Shown here piece by piece: positions 63,283-64,000 of a stretch of 64,000 nt of DNA. Origin of the DNA: CAMFLJ01 sp965279255 (GTDB lineage Bacteria > Actinomycetota > Acidimicrobiia > Acidimicrobiales > Acidimicrobilacustridaceae); contig OZ257146.1 in NCBI GenBank assembly GCA_965279255.1, positions 1,302,001 through 1,366,000 on the forward strand. The letters are read 5' to 3'. The position numbers were made by a program, and so were the translations under genes. The notes under the pieces were generated by a model that was given only the letters and a program-made list of their open reading frames with translations, did no database searches and had not been told where the DNA came from. Positions within the stretch are counted from its first letter, which is position 1. Each line of letters starts with the position of its first letter.

Positions 63283-64000
63283 ATGAGCGCGTTCGACGTC
63301 GCCTTCGTCGCGCTCGCCGCGCTCGCCGTGGTCGGTGGCTATCGGCTCGGCTTCGTCGCCCGGGTGGTGTCCTGGATAGGCCTCGGCCTCGGCCTGGTCG
63401 TCGCGGTGCGCCTGCTGCCACCGTTCCTCGACCGCCTGAACACCACGAGCCACGGCCTGGTGCTGGTGCTCACCATCGGGTTGCTGCTCGTCGGGGCCTC
63501 GCTCGGCCAGGCCCTCGGGTTCGTGATCGGCGGCCGCATACGGCCCCGGCGCGACACCGGGGTGCTGAGCACGACCGACCGCCTGGCCGGGGCCGTCGCC
63601 GGCCTGGCCGGCCTCGTCGTCGTGGTGTGGCTCGTGCTCCCGGTGCTGGTGGCGAGCCCGGGGTGGGTGTCGCGCCAGGCGACCACGTCGTGGGTCGCCC
63701 AGCGGATCGACGCCACCCTCCCGCCCCCGCCCGACGCCATGCAGGCACTGCAGGCGCTCGTCGGCTCCGACGACTTCCCCGACGTCTTCGACGCGCTGCG
63801 CCCCACCCCCGAGCTCGGTCCGCCCCCGGTCGAGAGCGGCCTGACGGTGGCCACCGCCGGCGAGGTGGCCCGGTCGGTGACGAAGATGGAGGGCGCCGCG
63901 TGCGGCAGGGTGCAGGACGGCACCGGCTTCGTGGTGGCCCCCGACCTCGTCGTCACCAACGCCCACGTGGTGGCGGGGGAGGACGACACCACCGTCATCC
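63283..64000 (+). CDS. marP: MarP-like membrane serine protease, C-terminus cut by window edge
   Basis: An open frame from the ATG at 63283 runs to the window end (239 codons). Four hydrophobic segments (CvpA-like, ~5-22, 30-46, 60-80, 105-125) are followed by a periplasmic linker and the start of a trypsin-like domain with GTGFVVAPDLVVTNAHVVAG, where His is catalytic. This is the architecture of mycobacterial MarP, a periplasmic protease needed for acid resistance. It starts 41 bp after trmI. The Ser and Asp of the triad lie beyond the window. Confidence 0.8.
   Translation, partial: MSAFDVAFVALAALAVVGGYRLGFVARVVSWIGLGLGLVVAVRLLPPFLDRLNTTSHGLVLVLTIGLLLVGASLGQALGFVIGGRIRPRRDTGVLSTTDRLAGAVAGLAGLVVVVWLVLPVLVASPGWVSRQATTSWVAQRIDATLPPPPDAMQALQALVGSDDFPDVFDALRPTPELGPPPVESGLTVATAGEVARSVTKMEGAACGRVQDGTGFVVAPDLVVTNAHVVAGEDDTTVI

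Overview
The window is GC-rich chromosomal DNA with strong third-position G/C bias, many GTG starts and tightly overlapping genes. The gene set points to an actinobacterium: a conservon (cvnABCD), F420 biosynthesis (fbiC), a DUF3151 protein, DUF2510-type membrane proteins, a MarP-like protease and PIG-V/GT39-like mannosyltransferases. The overall style suggests class Acidimicrobiia, but that placement is inference. I see no rRNA, tRNA, CRISPR array, insertion sequence or prophage. The window looks like core chromosome with a few accessory-looking modules.

Layout. 1-2858 (minus): an edge-truncated unknown gene, a J-domain protein, a lipoprotein and an M18 aminopeptidase. 3075-9116 (plus): glutamate synthase gltBD. 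9138-11100 (minus): three small membrane proteins, two of which start with nearly the same DUF2510 segment. 11381-15294 (plus): a four-gene conservon. 15329-19828 (minus): an envelope-type cluster (small membrane protein, nucleotidase, hydrolase, GT4, UDP-galactopyranose-mutase-like flavoprotein), divergent from two GT-C mannosyltransferase-like genes (19939-22657). 22654-25206: small proteins, cyclophilin, AlkA and TetR. 25218-29371 (minus): a dipeptide/oligopeptide ABC transporter without a binding protein, driven by a textbook promoter. 29492-33950: lytic transglycosylase, FAD-linked 2-hydroxyacid oxidase, GDPD and a SirB1-like protein. 34024-42266 (plus): pyk, hydrolase, DUF3151, PLP decarboxylase, mobA, rhodanese, rnd, a small zinc-type protein and typA.

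42279-44985 (minus): a three-gene unit of a Cys-rich protein, a McrB-like AAA+ ATPase and a DUF2357/McrC-like partner. 45287-48680 (minus): LOG protein and fbiC. 48795-49886: Zn alcohol dehydrogenase. 50014-55326 (minus): pgl-tal-tkt preceded by a FIST sensor protein and a small unknown protein. 55387-59556 (plus): TetR, the beta and alpha parts of an ADP-forming acyl-CoA synthetase, and a PBP4-type DacB. 59603-61211: LON-N protein and three small membrane-linked proteins. 61259-64000 (plus): a sulfur carrier, TtuA and TrmI, followed by the start of a MarP-like protease.

The most notable points are (i) a three-copy, 50-bp palindromic intergenic repeat whose copies all lie just past gene 3' ends; (ii) a recurrent TAnnnT hexamer placed 6-10 nt before start codons on both strands, which predicts widespread leaderless mRNAs; (iii) a compact tRNA T-loop modification operon whose TtuB-like carrier ends in Gly-Gly-Ala; (iv) the Cys-rich/McrB-like/McrC-like triad; and (v) a pentose-phosphate operon that lacks zwf and opcA between tal and pgl.
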